From positions 7,908-71,907 of the forward strand of contig JAXMBS010000026.1 in the NCBI GenBank assembly GCA_046349775.1: a DNA stretch of 64,000 nt, given 5' to 3'. The notes below the pieces were generated by a model. That model saw only the letters and a list, made by a program, of their open reading frames with translations, had not been told where the DNA came from and did no database searches. The position numbers were made by a program, and so were the translations under genes. The stretch is from JAEUIG01 sp046349775. Its GTDB lineage: Bacteria; Planctomycetota; Planctomycetia; Planctomycetales; Planctomycetaceae. Of this stretch, positions 22,280-31,999 are shown one piece after another (the stretch's first letter is position 1; the number at the start of each line of letters is the position of its first letter).

Positions 22280-22713
22280 AGCGGTTGCTCCGTGCAATCG
22301 CAGACTTGCACGTGCGCCGGTGGTGTCTGCGTGTCCAGAGTGAACTCGCACTGACATGTCCCCGAGGCGCTTGTGCAACTGGCCAGGTATTTGGGCAGGT
22401 CGACAACGGTCACGCCGGCGTCCAGCGTGCAACCGGTGGGGTGCGCTTCGTCGATCTTGATTTTGCATTCGCCGGCAACGGCCGTGGCATAGCGATCCAC
22501 GCACCGCGTACCTGTGGTCGGTGCGCAGACACCCGATCCATTGACGGCACAATCGCCGCCGCTGGGGAAGCTGGGAGGAACGGCGTGCGGCGGTTTGCAG
22601 ATTGCCGGGCTGATAAACGTGGGGTTGCAGTTTGCCGCCGACAACACGGCCGGTAGAACGCCGATGACCACCGCACAGCACAGGAGCAGCCGGCTACGAG
22701 CTTCGTTCCGCAT
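22276..22713 (-). CDS. Secreted cysteine-rich protein
   Basis: 145 residues, intact. A signal peptide (LLLCCAVVIGVLPAVLSAA) precedes a mature part of about 119 residues with 12 cysteines, several in CxC arrangement (CQC, CDC), an even number suited to disulfides outside the cytoplasm. No known domain is recognised. It is translationally coupled to the lipoprotein gene downstream through a GTGA overlap. Planctomycete envelopes are known to contain Cys-rich proteins; membership is inferred only. Confidence 0.7.
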   Translation of the reverse strand: MRNEARSRLLLCCAVVIGVLPAVLSAANCNPTFISPAICKPPHAVPPSFPSGGDCAVNGSGVCAPTTGTRCVDRYATAVAGECKIKIDEAHPTGCTLDAGVTVVDLPKYLASCTSASGTCQCEFTLDTQTPPAHVQVCDCTEQPL

Positions 22714-22738
22714 GGTTTGGCCTTTCTGATTGACCTGT

Positions 22739-23953
22739 TCAGGATTGTCGGGACGGCGAGGAACGCTTCCGTCGCCACAGCAGCCAGCCAGCCGCCAGCG
22801 CCGCTAAGACATGCAAGACAATCAACGCGGTCCAGCGGTGTTGCGACGATGCCCCCACCGATCCGCGCACCGGAGCGACCGCCGGAGATTGCGCAACGTG
22901 GATCGGCAGCGCGAGTGCGTCAGCTGCGTCGTCTGCAATGCGATAGGCTTCTTTCTCTGTGCCGCGATAGTCGATCACGGCCGTCCCGCGCGGCACGGAG
23001 AGCCGGAATGCGCTGTCAGCCACGGACTCATTCAGCCGCAGGCCATCCACGATGATCACGCGCGCGGACCGAGCGCTGCCGGCCGCATACTGCACGTCCA
23101 TCCGCAGATGGGGAAATACAACACCTGACGAGTGCACCTGCAATCCGCGCTGATAGGTCTCCACGGCCGGCGCGCCGTCGGGCTGACGCGTGAGCGAATG
23201 CGTCACAATCCCGGAACCGGTATCGACGCTGCTTTCGACCTGGAACGGTGTCCCACCGGGTACCGGCGGCACTTGAAAGACGACATCGTCTCCCTCGAGT
23301 CTCTCGAATTCCCAGGCTCCAGCGGAAACTGTCGGCGGCGGCGTCCAGCGTATATCGGCCAGACCATAGTAGTGCACCGCCGATTTCCCGACCGGCAGCA
23401 AATCCAACTGCCGGTTCCTGGGAGTCAGAACCGCGTCCACGTCGCCGTTGGTGACAAACGTGCACCAGGCGTCTTCGAAGCGCCGATGTCGGCCCGAGGC
23501 CACGATCGACATATTTTGCCAGGGGGGAACAACAGCCGGCGGATGGCCCAACAGCGCCAGCAGGAACGGCTCCAGCCGTTCGGGATGATCGGCCAGGTTG
23601 TGTTCGCGGAGCAGCTCTGCAATTCGTTCCGGGCTGTTCAGCGGATTCTGCAGGCTGCTGTTGAAGCAGCGGAACCGGATTTCGGCGGTCGCGATTTCGG
23701 ACCGCTGCGCTTCCCAGAGCGCGGCCAGTTCCTCCGCAGAGACGGGAGAGCTCGCTTCGGCGTCAGCAGACGCAACAGCAGTTGCTCCCAGCACGTCCTC
23801 CGCCCGCAGAGCAAGCGGCGCAAGTTGCGTCACACAGGCGACAATGGCGGCGACGAAACAACGGCGACGGCGACCGGGCAGCCAGTCCTCGCCCAGGCGC
23901 CCCAACGGTGCCTCGCACCGCGGCAGCGCGTACAGCCCAGCTTCGATCCGCAT
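22739..23953 (-). CDS. Exported hypothetical protein with C-terminal membrane anchor
   Basis: 404 residues, intact. The N-terminal region contains a hydrophobic stretch (FVAAIVACVTQLAPLALRA) as a probable signal; the C terminus has one helix (ALIVLHVLAALAAGWLLW) followed by RRKR, so the bulk is outside the cytoplasm. The centre (PEELAALWEAQRSEIATAEIR-like start, then RFRCFNSSLQ) begins like other planctomycete secreted proteins in which a short helix leads into a beta-rich body; FQVESSVDTGSGIVTHSL and FPHLRMDVQYAAGS resemble lipoprotein-carrier-type strands. No catalytic motif. First gene of the cluster, 25 bases before the Cys-rich gene. Confidence 0.6.
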   Translation of the reverse strand: MRIEAGLYALPRCEAPLGRLGEDWLPGRRRRCFVAAIVACVTQLAPLALRAEDVLGATAVASADAEASSPVSAEELAALWEAQRSEIATAEIRFRCFNSSLQNPLNSPERIAELLREHNLADHPERLEPFLLALLGHPPAVVPPWQNMSIVASGRHRRFEDAWCTFVTNGDVDAVLTPRNRQLDLLPVGKSAVHYYGLADIRWTPPPTVSAGAWEFERLEGDDVVFQVPPVPGGTPFQVESSVDTGSGIVTHSLTRQPDGAPAVETYQRGLQVHSSGVVFPHLRMDVQYAAGSARSARVIIVDGLRLNESVADSAFRLSVPRGTAVIDYRGTEKEAYRIADDAADALALPIHVAQSPAVAPVRGSVGASSQHRWTALIVLHVLAALAAGWLLWRRKRSSPSRQS

Positions 23954-24723
23954 GTGGCCCGCACCTCATGACGGCAAAGAAGAACTGACAGATGCGCGAC
24001 ACACTACCCGCGCGTTACTCGACGAACAATCCTGCCAACTCGCGATTTCGTGGAATGCGCGAATTACTCGGCATCGCGTAGTTTCACTGAGGCAGCGCGC
24101 ATAGCCCAGCCAATCCGCACCAGCCATAGTGGCGCTCCCGAGCACACCGAGCTTTCCCAGACTGGTGTCATTGCGGCCGTTAGTTAGAGGTGGGCGGAAC
24201 TCCCATTTCATTGTCCGGGACACTTCCAGCCGGATTCCGCTGCGGCGTTCATCCACCTTTCGGAACAGCCCCGTATGTAGCGACGGCCGAAAGATGCATT
24301 GGTTTCCGAGAATTGAGTCGCATGCGAATAAATCACGCCGTGAGAGTCGTGGGATGTGATCTGCCCGACTGGACGCCATTCCCACTCTTGGCACGACTTT
24401 GTTCATAAACGGCACTTACATGCACACTTGCTTTGCAGCGGATGCTGAATCCGGCGGAATCCGGACTCGAAGTCGCCCCCGGTGGTCGCAAGAACCTCGC
24501 AATGCCCCATAGATTCAGGCCGAAGTCTGTAATCTGGAGGAGCGAGCACGAAATCGCCCCTCGGCACCGTTGTGCGGCACGACGCTTGCTGCATAATGCT
24601 GGATTATGGTCTTAGTGGCGGAAACCGGACACCCAGCGTGGCTAGGAAGCCCAACGGACGCCGCCAGTTGAAAGACCTGTCGGGTCGTGTCGCACTCCTC
24701 TCTGCGTCGTCCCGGAGCCCATC
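23954..24723. other. Long intergenic region with a candidate promoter
   Basis: 770 bases between divergent genes and noticeably less GC-biased than its surroundings. Open frames here have no domain and no conserved look. One plausible forward promoter is TTGTGC (24570-24575), 16 bases, CATAAT (24592-24597), reading toward the receiver gene. No repeat or RNA gene was recognised. Confidence 0.4.
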
Positions 24724-25407
24724 ATGGCCGCCGTCGCCGCTTGCCCTGCTGAAGTCATTTTGCCGACGCATATTTCGGCCCCCACTCGGATTTCGCGTCC
24801 TGATTGTGGATAGCGATCTGGGTGTCTGTTCGTCGCTGTCGCGGACCTTGGCGGGGCTTGGTTTCGCCTTGGATGTGGCATACGACGCCGAGGAGGCTCG
24901 TAACCTCGTGCAGCAACATCGATACTCGGTGGGTCTGTTCGGCGAGAGTCTGTCAGACGCCGACGGAGTGACCCTGTTCCGCGACCTGTCCGCTCAGCAC
25001 CCCGGGATGCTTGGGGTTCTGCTGACCCCGGTCACCAACCTGCCGACTGTGGCCCGCGCCGTGGGCGCGGGAATGTCGCGAGTCGCACATATCCCGCTCG
25101 ACTACCGCGACCTAGTGCAGTTCCTCACCACACTTCCCGCCGGCTCGTCGGAAACCGCTCCAACCGTGAAACCGCGACCCTCCGCCGACGGATCGCAGAC
25201 TTTCAGCGAGGAAGTCATCGCCGAACTGACGCCGGGCGACATTGCACAGCGCTGTCGATCGGCGACTTGATCGAGGTGATCCGCAGCGTCGAGTATCCGT
25301 TCGTCGGCAAGGATCGACTCGAATTCTTCGATCGCGATACCTTGGAGCGCGTCGCACATCTGGTCCGACGCTGGTGCCGCAACCGGTTGCACCGTCCCGC
25401 CTGGTAG
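24724..25407 (+). CDS. Degenerate response-regulator receiver protein, frameshifted
   Basis: The start MAAVAACP behind GGAG is in one frame; the receiver (VLIVDSDLGVCSSLSRTL) is in another after a shift near 24795. The fold order is visible: acidic D-S-D after strand 1, a helix with AEEARNLVQQHRYSVG, then LFGESLSDADGVTLF, and LGVLLTPVTN. At the position of the phospho-acceptor Asp there is Gly (FGES), and the conserved Lys before the last Pro is absent (HIPLDY), so phosphorylation is unlikely. A second shift near 25250 leads to a C-terminal segment IEVIRSVEYPFVGKDRLEFF and VAHLVRRWCRNRL. It may act as a phosphorylation-independent signalling module. Confidence 0.6.
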
Positions 25408-25474
25408 GTCTGCCGAAGTTCGAGTTCGCTGGATGAACTTCGTGAACCGCGGCGCCGGTACGTAATGGCGAGAA

Positions 25475-28400
25475 TTATGGCCCAGGAGCGACCGCGCGGA
25501 AGACATGTAAGGATACCCCGTTCAACTGCCGGTCGCCGCCGATCGCGAGCGTCAGGCCGTCCGGGAAGAACGTCGCCGAATACAGCGGATATTCGCTGTC
25601 GACAATCGCGAACAGTTCGGACCCTGTCGCGACGTTCCACAACCGTGCGCTACCATCTTTGCTGGTGCTGACGAGAGTGCGGCCGTCCGGCGAGAAGTCG
25701 AGCGACGTGATCTGCTCGTAATGCCCGACGAGCGTCCGTCGGGAATCCGGCGCGGAGCGGTCGATGAGTTCTATCGTCCCGTCGCTGACCCCCAGCGCCA
25801 GCCACTGTCCATCGGCAGACGCAGCGGAGACATTCGCGCGAATGGGAAGCACCAAGCGCAGCTCCGCCCGGTGACCATCAATCGTCCACAATTCAATCTG
25901 CACCGGGTTATCGCATCCGAGCACCAAAGTCTTGCCGTCTGCCAGACTGCCGAAGAGATGTCTCGCTGCGTCGTCTGCGGACATTGCCACAGTGCTCCAG
26001 ACACCGCCGTCAAATACGCACGGCGGGCTGAGGGGTGTTTTTGCGATCAGTCGATCCCCGCTGATCACAGCCAGGCGCGCTGGCGGCTGGTGCGCTCGAA
26101 CATCGGCCGGCGGCTCTTCAGCGACATGGGGAAGAACGAAACTCTCCGCAGGCACGTCCCAGATCCGGATCACCCGATTCTGGTCGACAAACGCCAACCA
26201 ACTTCCGCCCCGCAGAAACGCGAGGCGGTTATCCAGCGCCGCCGTCGCCGCCGGCGCAGAGCTGCGCTCGAACGCCGCCGCATCGTGAACCCGCACGAAC
26301 CCCTCGTCCGTCAAGTACGCCAGTCGCCGGCCGTCGGGCGAACAATTGAGCAACCGGATCGCTTCGAAGCGGTGAGCCTCCTCGGACATTTCATCCATGG
26401 CTGCAACGTCCCACACGACCGCGGTGCGGTCGCTGCTGACACTCAGCAGTCGGCCTCCGTCACGCGAGAATGCGAGGCTCCAGACTGTATTGTGATGCGC
26501 CTTGAAGTTCTTAGCCAGAAGGTTGCGGGTCACATCCCAGATGCGCACGGTGCCGTCGTTGCCTGCTCCCGCCAGATGCGTACCATCGGGGGAATACGCC
26601 AGCGAACGCACGCCTTCGCTGCTGACAAGACTCCGAACATGGCTCCCATTCTCCAACTGATGGATCCGCACGAACGCGTCCATCCCGGCACTCGCCACGA
26701 CGCTCCCGTCCGGCGAAACGGCGAGCGCACGAGGCACGATGCGGGACTCAAATCCGAGGCGCTGCTGACCGGTGTGCAGATCCCACACCGCGACCGTTCC
26801 GCGGCCATCGGCCGTGACAAGTTCGTTGCTTGAGCGAGTGAAGCCTGCAACTTGCATGGAAACGCTCGACGCGGAAACATTCAATCAGACGCGCATGGCC
26901 ACGTCCCAAACCTGGACATGGCCATCGGCCCAGCAGCCGGCCAGCAGCCGGCCATCCGGTGAAAAGCCGCACCGTGCTTCCGCCGGACGCGTCGGCATCA
27001 GGGCTTCCCGCGTCCCATCCGACAGGTTCCACAGCCGAATGCCGCCGTCTTCTCCAGCGCTCGCCAGCATCTTTCCATCAGGCGAGAATTCGACCCCGTT
27101 CTCATCAAACGGCACTCCCGCGGGAGACAACCCCGCGCCGTTCTCCAACACCCGCCGTTCCGTCCCGGTGGCTGCGTCCCACAAGCGGATTGTGCCGTCG
27201 GCACCGCAGGTGGCGACGGTCCGCCCATCCGGACTGAACGCGCCGCTGTAAAGAATGTGAGTGTGCCGGCTGAAGCGGGTGACGTCGCGTGGCATCATCC
27301 GCGCCTGGCGATCGAGCCAGTGCCACTCGAAACCCTGCATCTCCGGCTGATTCTGAAACTGGTCGAGAACTTTCCGCAGTTCCAGCAGCTCCCCGCGCTG
27401 CGCGTGACGATGAGCCACCAACATCTGCGACACGTACAGCTGACGATTGAGCCGGTCTGCGTGTGACTCGGCCGTCTTGCGATGCGTCTCCACTGTCCGA
27501 TACGCGTCGCTGATCACCAGAAAACCGGTCGACAGCCCGATTCCGCTCAGCAGAAGCAGCAGTCCCGCAGCGACGACGGCTGTCGCTCGTACAGGATGCA
27601 GGCGACACCAGCGCCGCGCCCCCTCCGCTCCGCGGATCGGCCGCGCGCTAATGGGCTTCCCTTCCCGCCACTGTCGCAGATCGTCCGCCACGTCTCTGGC
27701 TGTGGCATAGCGCCCGGCAGGCGTCTTCTCCAGGCACTTAAGACAGATTGTTTCCAGATCGCAGTCGATGCCGGCGTTCAAGCTGTGTGGCGGGACGACC
27801 TCCGTCGTTCCGACGGCGAGCAAAGTCTCGACCGGAGTCTCTTTCACAAACGGCGGCCGCCCGGTCAGCAGGACATACAGAATCGCGCCCAGACCGTACA
27901 CGTCGGTGGCGATCGTCGTCGGTCCCGCCCACGCGGAGCCGGCAACACGCTCCGGCGCCATGTACGCAGGCGTCCCGATCACTTCCCCGGTCCCCGTCAG
28001 TTCGCTTTCCTCCGCGAGCCGCTTCGCCAGACCGAAATCCGCCACATGCGGGCGTCCCGCTGCATCCAGCAAGATGTTGGACGGCTTCAAATCGCGATGC
28101 AGTATGCCCCGCTCGTGGGCGTGCTGGATCGCCTCGGCGATCGATTCAACGAGTTCCGCCGCGCGCTGCGGTTGCGCAGCGAACTCCTGCAACCGGCCCG
28201 ATAGGCTGCCGCTCTCGAACACCGGCATACTGTAGTACGGCCGCCCCTCGTGCTCGCCGACGTCGTAGATCGGTACGATCCCGGGATGCTGCAACTGGGC
28301 GACCGCCTCGGCCTCGAAGCGCAGTCGCTCGACATCGTGCAGCGAACCGGGACGGCCTCCAGGCAGCATTTTGATCGCCACATAGCGGTTCAGCGCCGCC

Positions 28401-28708
28401 TGCCGCGCCTTGTACACGACGGCGACGCCGCCGCGGCCGATCTCCCCCAGGACTTCGCAGTCGCCGATCCGTTCCGGCATGGACATCGAGCTGCGCGGTC
28501 CATTGTGCCTCGTGAGCCCGGCGGCAAATCGGTCGACGACCTCCGCTGCGTCGTAATACGCTCCCAGCCCTGTTGCGACCACAGGATCGTCAACCAGTGT
28601 GGTGACTTCCGCGGCGCTCAACGTCCGCGCCCCGTTCTCCAGCAGCAGGGCAAGACGCTCATAGAGCCGTTCGTCACCGTTGGAGGCGGGTGTTCCCTCG
28701 ACAGTCAT
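25475..28708 (-). CDS. Membrane Ser/Thr protein kinase with WD40 repeats, interrupted by an in-frame TGA
   Basis: Cytoplasmic kinase domain: Gly loop GEIGRGGVAVV (88-98), Lys113 in VAIKML, HRDLKPSN (204-211), DFG at 224-226, APE in YMAPERV. One membrane helix (about 375-400) follows, then at least two WD40 units outside the membrane (GAFSPDGRTVATCGADG, LWDAATG). At 26885-26887 the same frame has TGA in the linker after VWDVAMRV, and the next 469 residues (to 25475) continue without frame change as further WD40 units (VWDLHTGQQRLG, SPDGSVVASAG). The two parts are best read as one gene, over 1,070 residues, with a point change or sequencing error. The kinase lies next to an ECF sigma factor. 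Confidence 0.85.
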
Positions 28709-28837
28709 GCAGTCGATCGTCTTTCATTATGGCCGACGTGCAGCAGGCGCCCGCTGTCTCCATGCGAACAATCCGGCGACAAAACGTGGCGGACGGAGCG
28801 CTCAAAATCGCGAATGGGACCAGGATTCTGAGGACTG

Positions 28838-29446
28838 TCATCGACAGGCCGACGCAGGACGCTCTGCGAGGGAGCTTCGCCCATTGATTGTGCGCGTCAG
28901 CAACTCCTTGAGCCGCAGGAGCCCGCGGTACAGCAACCCGGCGACGGCCGGCCTGGTGCGCTGCATGTGCGCCGCCACATCCGCCAGCGGAATCCCCTGG
29001 AGATGATGCAGGACGACGGCGGTCTGCTGGTCGGCTGGGAGCTGTTCGAGAGCAGCGGCCAGTTGCAGGAGTTCTTCATTTCGTGCGGCCCGCGCCGAGG
29101 GGGAGGACTGATCGAGGGCCATCAGGGCGCAGGAGCGGGTCGACAAGTCGTCCAGAGAACATTCCAGTGCGGCGTCACACTTCACGCGCCGCAGCCGGCG
29201 CACTTCGTCGAGGACATTGCGGGCCAGGATCTGCTGCAGCCAGGCAAGCAGGGCATCCTCGCCGTCACCGCGAAACTGAGCCACGCCCTGATGCGCTTCC
29301 AGGAGCGTCTGCTGGACAACCCCGGAGAGGTCGAACTTGCCCTGCAGGCGCGGATCGAGATCGAGCCGGGCCTTGAGCCGGAGAAAGGCCCGAAACCGCT
29401 CAACTTGACCCGGATCAGCGAATAAGCCCGGAGTCGCGACCTGCAT
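28838..29446 (-). CDS. ECF-type sigma factor
   Basis: 202 residues from MQVATPGL; the same frame is open to 29488. Region 2 has RLQGKFDLSGVVQQTLLEAH and LLAWLQQILARNVLDEVR; region 4 has LPADQQTAVVLHHLQGIPLA, DVAAHMQRTRPAVAGLLYRG. This matches the ECF group that in planctomycetes is commonly placed beside large Ser/Thr kinases (family knowledge). It sits directly upstream of the kinase-WD40 gene in the same orientation, with 129 bases between, so the kinase may control the factor. Confidence 0.85.
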   Translation of the reverse strand: MQVATPGLFADPGQVERFRAFLRLKARLDLDPRLQGKFDLSGVVQQTLLEAHQGVAQFRGDGEDALLAWLQQILARNVLDEVRRLRRVKCDAALECSLDDLSTRSCALMALDQSSPSARAARNEELLQLAAALEQLPADQQTAVVLHHLQGIPLADVAAHMQRTRPAVAGLLYRGLLRLKELLTRTINGRSSLAERPASACR

Positions 29447-30120
29447 TGGGTGGCGTACGAAGTGGGGGTCGGTGGCGGACCGTTTCATTATTCGCCGGAC
29501 TGGACCGGTTGCAAGTCTATGTGGGATATGAAAATCGGGCGTCAGTCCCCGTTGAATGGAGAACTTCGCGATTTCCGCAGGCGGGCGAGCGATTCAGCGC
29601 CTCTAAGCACACCGGAATCCGCCTAAGACTATGGAAGAAGCGACCGGCATTCTTCGCGAAGACCTGCGGGCCAGCGGAGGGGGCGTCCAGCCACGCCAGG
29701 CTCAAAACCTAGCCAGCCACGGCGTTCCCCTCTGCGTCCCCGCCTCTCTCGGAAGCCCATTGCTTGCGGCGCCGACTCGCTCGCGGCTGCTCTCCATCCG
29801 CCGTGACGCCCCCCTGCGGCAACTTCCGACAACCCGGTCAATCACGGGTTGTCCGGAATTCCGCGAAATTGGCGCTCTGCCGCGCGGAAATCTCCGCCTG
29901 ACCGGTAGCGACGGTCCCATTGCCCCCCACGACCACCGCGACAGCGGGCCGGGTGAGGGGAGCCTTGAATCATATGACGGCGGCTCCCTTCACCGTCGCT
30001 TGTTGCAACGACCAGCGACGGCTTCGAGGCCACTGTGACGAACGAGTGCGTCATGAGGACTCATCAAGGGGACGCTTACGCTGATCGGCAGTTCACTGAA
30101 CTCCAGGCCGGGACCCCAAC
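29447..30120. other. Intergenic region between ECF sigma and PEP-CTERM genes
   Basis: About 670 bases separating divergent genes. The only repeat-like content is a GGTGAGGGGAGCC tract near 29960. No supportable gene or RNA was seen; upstream signals for both directions must lie here. Confidence 0.4.
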
Positions 30121-30924
30121 ATGCAATTACGATGGATTCAGATGGTAGGCGCGATCGCCTTCCTGGGACAGATGTCTGCGGCAGAGGCCGCACTGGTCTC
30201 GTTCAACAATCCGCTGACAGGTCCGGACCTGTACGAGTATCACTACGTGGCGGCCAACAACTACACCGAGAGCGGGCACACGGATATCAGTGCCGCCGCC
30301 GACCTGTACTTCTCGGTGAGTGGAATCGACGGGATCACTTACTCCGGAAGCGTGACTGCGGCCGGGAGCACTTCCCTCGGCAGGACCAATCTTGGCGCTC
30401 CCGATGCGAACACTGTCGTGATGTCGAAGAGTTGGGAGATCACTCGCGCCGGGGCGGAGGCGGGCGAGCCTCCCGCGCTCTACGGCAACATCACGAGATC
30501 AAGCGGTTCCTTCTGGTTCACTGCGGAACAGAACCTCGATTACACGATCTCTGGCGGCTACGACATTTCCGGCGGGAACGCGACACTGCAATTGCTGCTG
30601 CTTGATCGCACAATCGTCTACAGCCCCAGTTCGGTCTATTACGTCCTTCAGGATTCAGCGTCCGCCGGTCATTTTGAAGCGCCTGGCCTGGGCGGTGCGG
30701 GAACATTTCCGTTGACCGGAACGTTGCTGCAAGGGCACGTGTACGAGTTTGGCCATCAATTCTGGTCGAACGGGAAAGACGAGGGAGCAACCGTCTCAGG
30801 CGAGGTGTCTCTGACGCTTTCAGGGGTTCAGTCTGTTCCCGAACCGGCGTCGCTGACGTTGTTGTCCCTCGGCTCATTGGGACTGATCTGCGTCAAACGT
30901 CGCCGCCGCGCCCGATCCTGTTAG
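30121..30924 (+). CDS. PEP-CTERM sorting-domain protein
   Basis: 267 residues, intact. Signal peptide (MVGAIAFLGQMSAAEAA) followed by a beta-rich, Gly/Ser/Asn-rich body (ALVSFNNPLTGPDLYEYHY, SGGYDISGGNATLQLLLLD) and a C-terminal sorting signal: VPEPASL, a hydrophobic helix (TLLSLGSLGLICV) and the basic end KRRRRAR. PEP-CTERM proteins are exported and processed by an exosortase, then placed on the surface or in the matrix. No exosortase gene is in the window. Confidence 0.85.
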   Translation: MQLRWIQMVGAIAFLGQMSAAEAALVSFNNPLTGPDLYEYHYVAANNYTESGHTDISAAADLYFSVSGIDGITYSGSVTAAGSTSLGRTNLGAPDANTVVMSKSWEITRAGAEAGEPPALYGNITRSSGSFWFTAEQNLDYTISGGYDISGGNATLQLLLLDRTIVYSPSSVYYVLQDSASAGHFEAPGLGGAGTFPLTGTLLQGHVYEFGHQFWSNGKDEGATVSGEVSLTLSGVQSVPEPASLTLLSLGSLGLICVKRRRRARSC

Positions 30925-30964
30925 TTCTCAGGCCACTTCAGATCTCTTGGAATTACGACCAATC

Positions 30965-31549
30965 ATGAAGACTCCCTCTTTGCTGATCCTGGCATGTTTC
31001 GGATTGGGCAGCGTTTCAGAAGTCCGTGCCGGCTATATCTACGCCGATTCGGTCTATTCGATTTCTGGAACCATCGTTGATGGCAACCCCGACCCCACCG
31101 CACTCGGACCACCGGATGTCGTCCTGGGGAATTCCGGAGGCATCCAGTTCGGAGCAGGCGCCGCCTTGACGCTTGATTTCGGCTCGCTGCTCAGTGCACC
31201 AGGAACATTGTCCATTTTCACCTTCGACAACGACTTTCCCGCCGCCGCCAGCGTCGAGATCAGCGCTGACGGAAGTCTTTTCTCGCTTGTGGCCGCGAGC
31301 GTCATCGACACTAACGGAGTCACGGCGCCCCCCTTCTATCCTCATGCCGATTTCTCCATCACGACTCCGTTCCGGTATGTTCGGCTGACTGACCTCGGTG
31401 ACGCCGGTGGTTTCGATCTGGACGCCGTAGGTTATCTCGAGAGCGATGTTGCCGAAGTTCCCGAACCCGCCTCACTGACGCTGTTGGGGCTCGGCGCACT
31501 GGGATTTTCCGGAATACGCCGGCGGAGGTCGCCGACACCAAAGCTCTAA
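30965..31549 (+). CDS. PEP-CTERM sorting-domain protein
   Basis: 194 residues from MKTPSLL. Signal peptide (LLILACFGLGSVSEVRA), then a discoidin-like beta region (ALTLDFGSLLSAPGTLSIF, VEISADGSLFSLV, PFRYVRLTDLGDAGGFDLDA) resembling a coagulation-factor 5/8-type or similar ligand-binding sandwich, then VPEPASL, hydrophobic helix and RRRRS. The spacing to the first PEP-CTERM gene is 40 bases, so co-expression is likely. Confidence 0.8.
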   Translation: MKTPSLLILACFGLGSVSEVRAGYIYADSVYSISGTIVDGNPDPTALGPPDVVLGNSGGIQFGAGAALTLDFGSLLSAPGTLSIFTFDNDFPAAASVEISADGSLFSLVAASVIDTNGVTAPPFYPHADFSITTPFRYVRLTDLGDAGGFDLDAVGYLESDVAEVPEPASLTLLGLGALGFSGIRRRRSPTPKL

Positions 31550-31999
31550 CCAGATATGCAGACACCCCGCCAGGTCAGTGGGGCGTCTACTACTACATGC
31601 TCGATGAGACTGGAGGCAGCCCCGCAGTTGCAGGCGGAATTGTGAACATCTCATCGCGGTGGACGAATTGAAACTGCATCCGGCCGTTGGTCGGTGCACC
31701 TTTTGGAGGCCTGCTCGCGGCTTTTCGGTGACGTTGACACCCATCGCTCGCCGACTTTTCTGACGGGTTTGTGTTTGTCAGGCTCCGGTCAGATCACGGC
31801 GCCGGTGGGTGCGCTACTTGTTTCTCTCAATCAACGACACCGATCGGATGGAACAATGGCCAGAGAAAGCTTTTCTATAGCGCTTGTCGTGAGCGAGACC
31901 CAGTACGTCCCCGAACCGGCCTCGCTGACGCTGTTCGGCCTCGGCGCGATGGGACTAGCGATCGCACGCAGACGTCGTGCTTGCGTTCCCTTGTCCTGA
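31550..31999 (+). pseudogene. Remnant of a third PEP-CTERM protein
   Basis: A frame right after the second gene encodes ADTPPGQWGVYYYMLDETGG and AVAGGIVNISSRW without a start, then stops near 31670. A second frame ends with ALVVSETQYVPEPASLTLFG, hydrophobic residues and ARRRRA at 31999. The sorting signal is intact but the body is missing, with no single frame joining the parts. It looks like a decayed or recombined copy; frameshift error alone would not account for the missing length. Confidence 0.6.

Noticed and set aside
23966..24415. 149-residue minus-strand open frame in the long intergenic region
   Set aside because: No RBS, no domain and irregular composition; it could be a young gene, but nothing in the sequence supports it.
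29631..30038. 135-residue plus-strand open frame upstream of the PEP-CTERM genes
   Set aside because: Composition is proline/arginine-rich without structure, and no start signal is seen.
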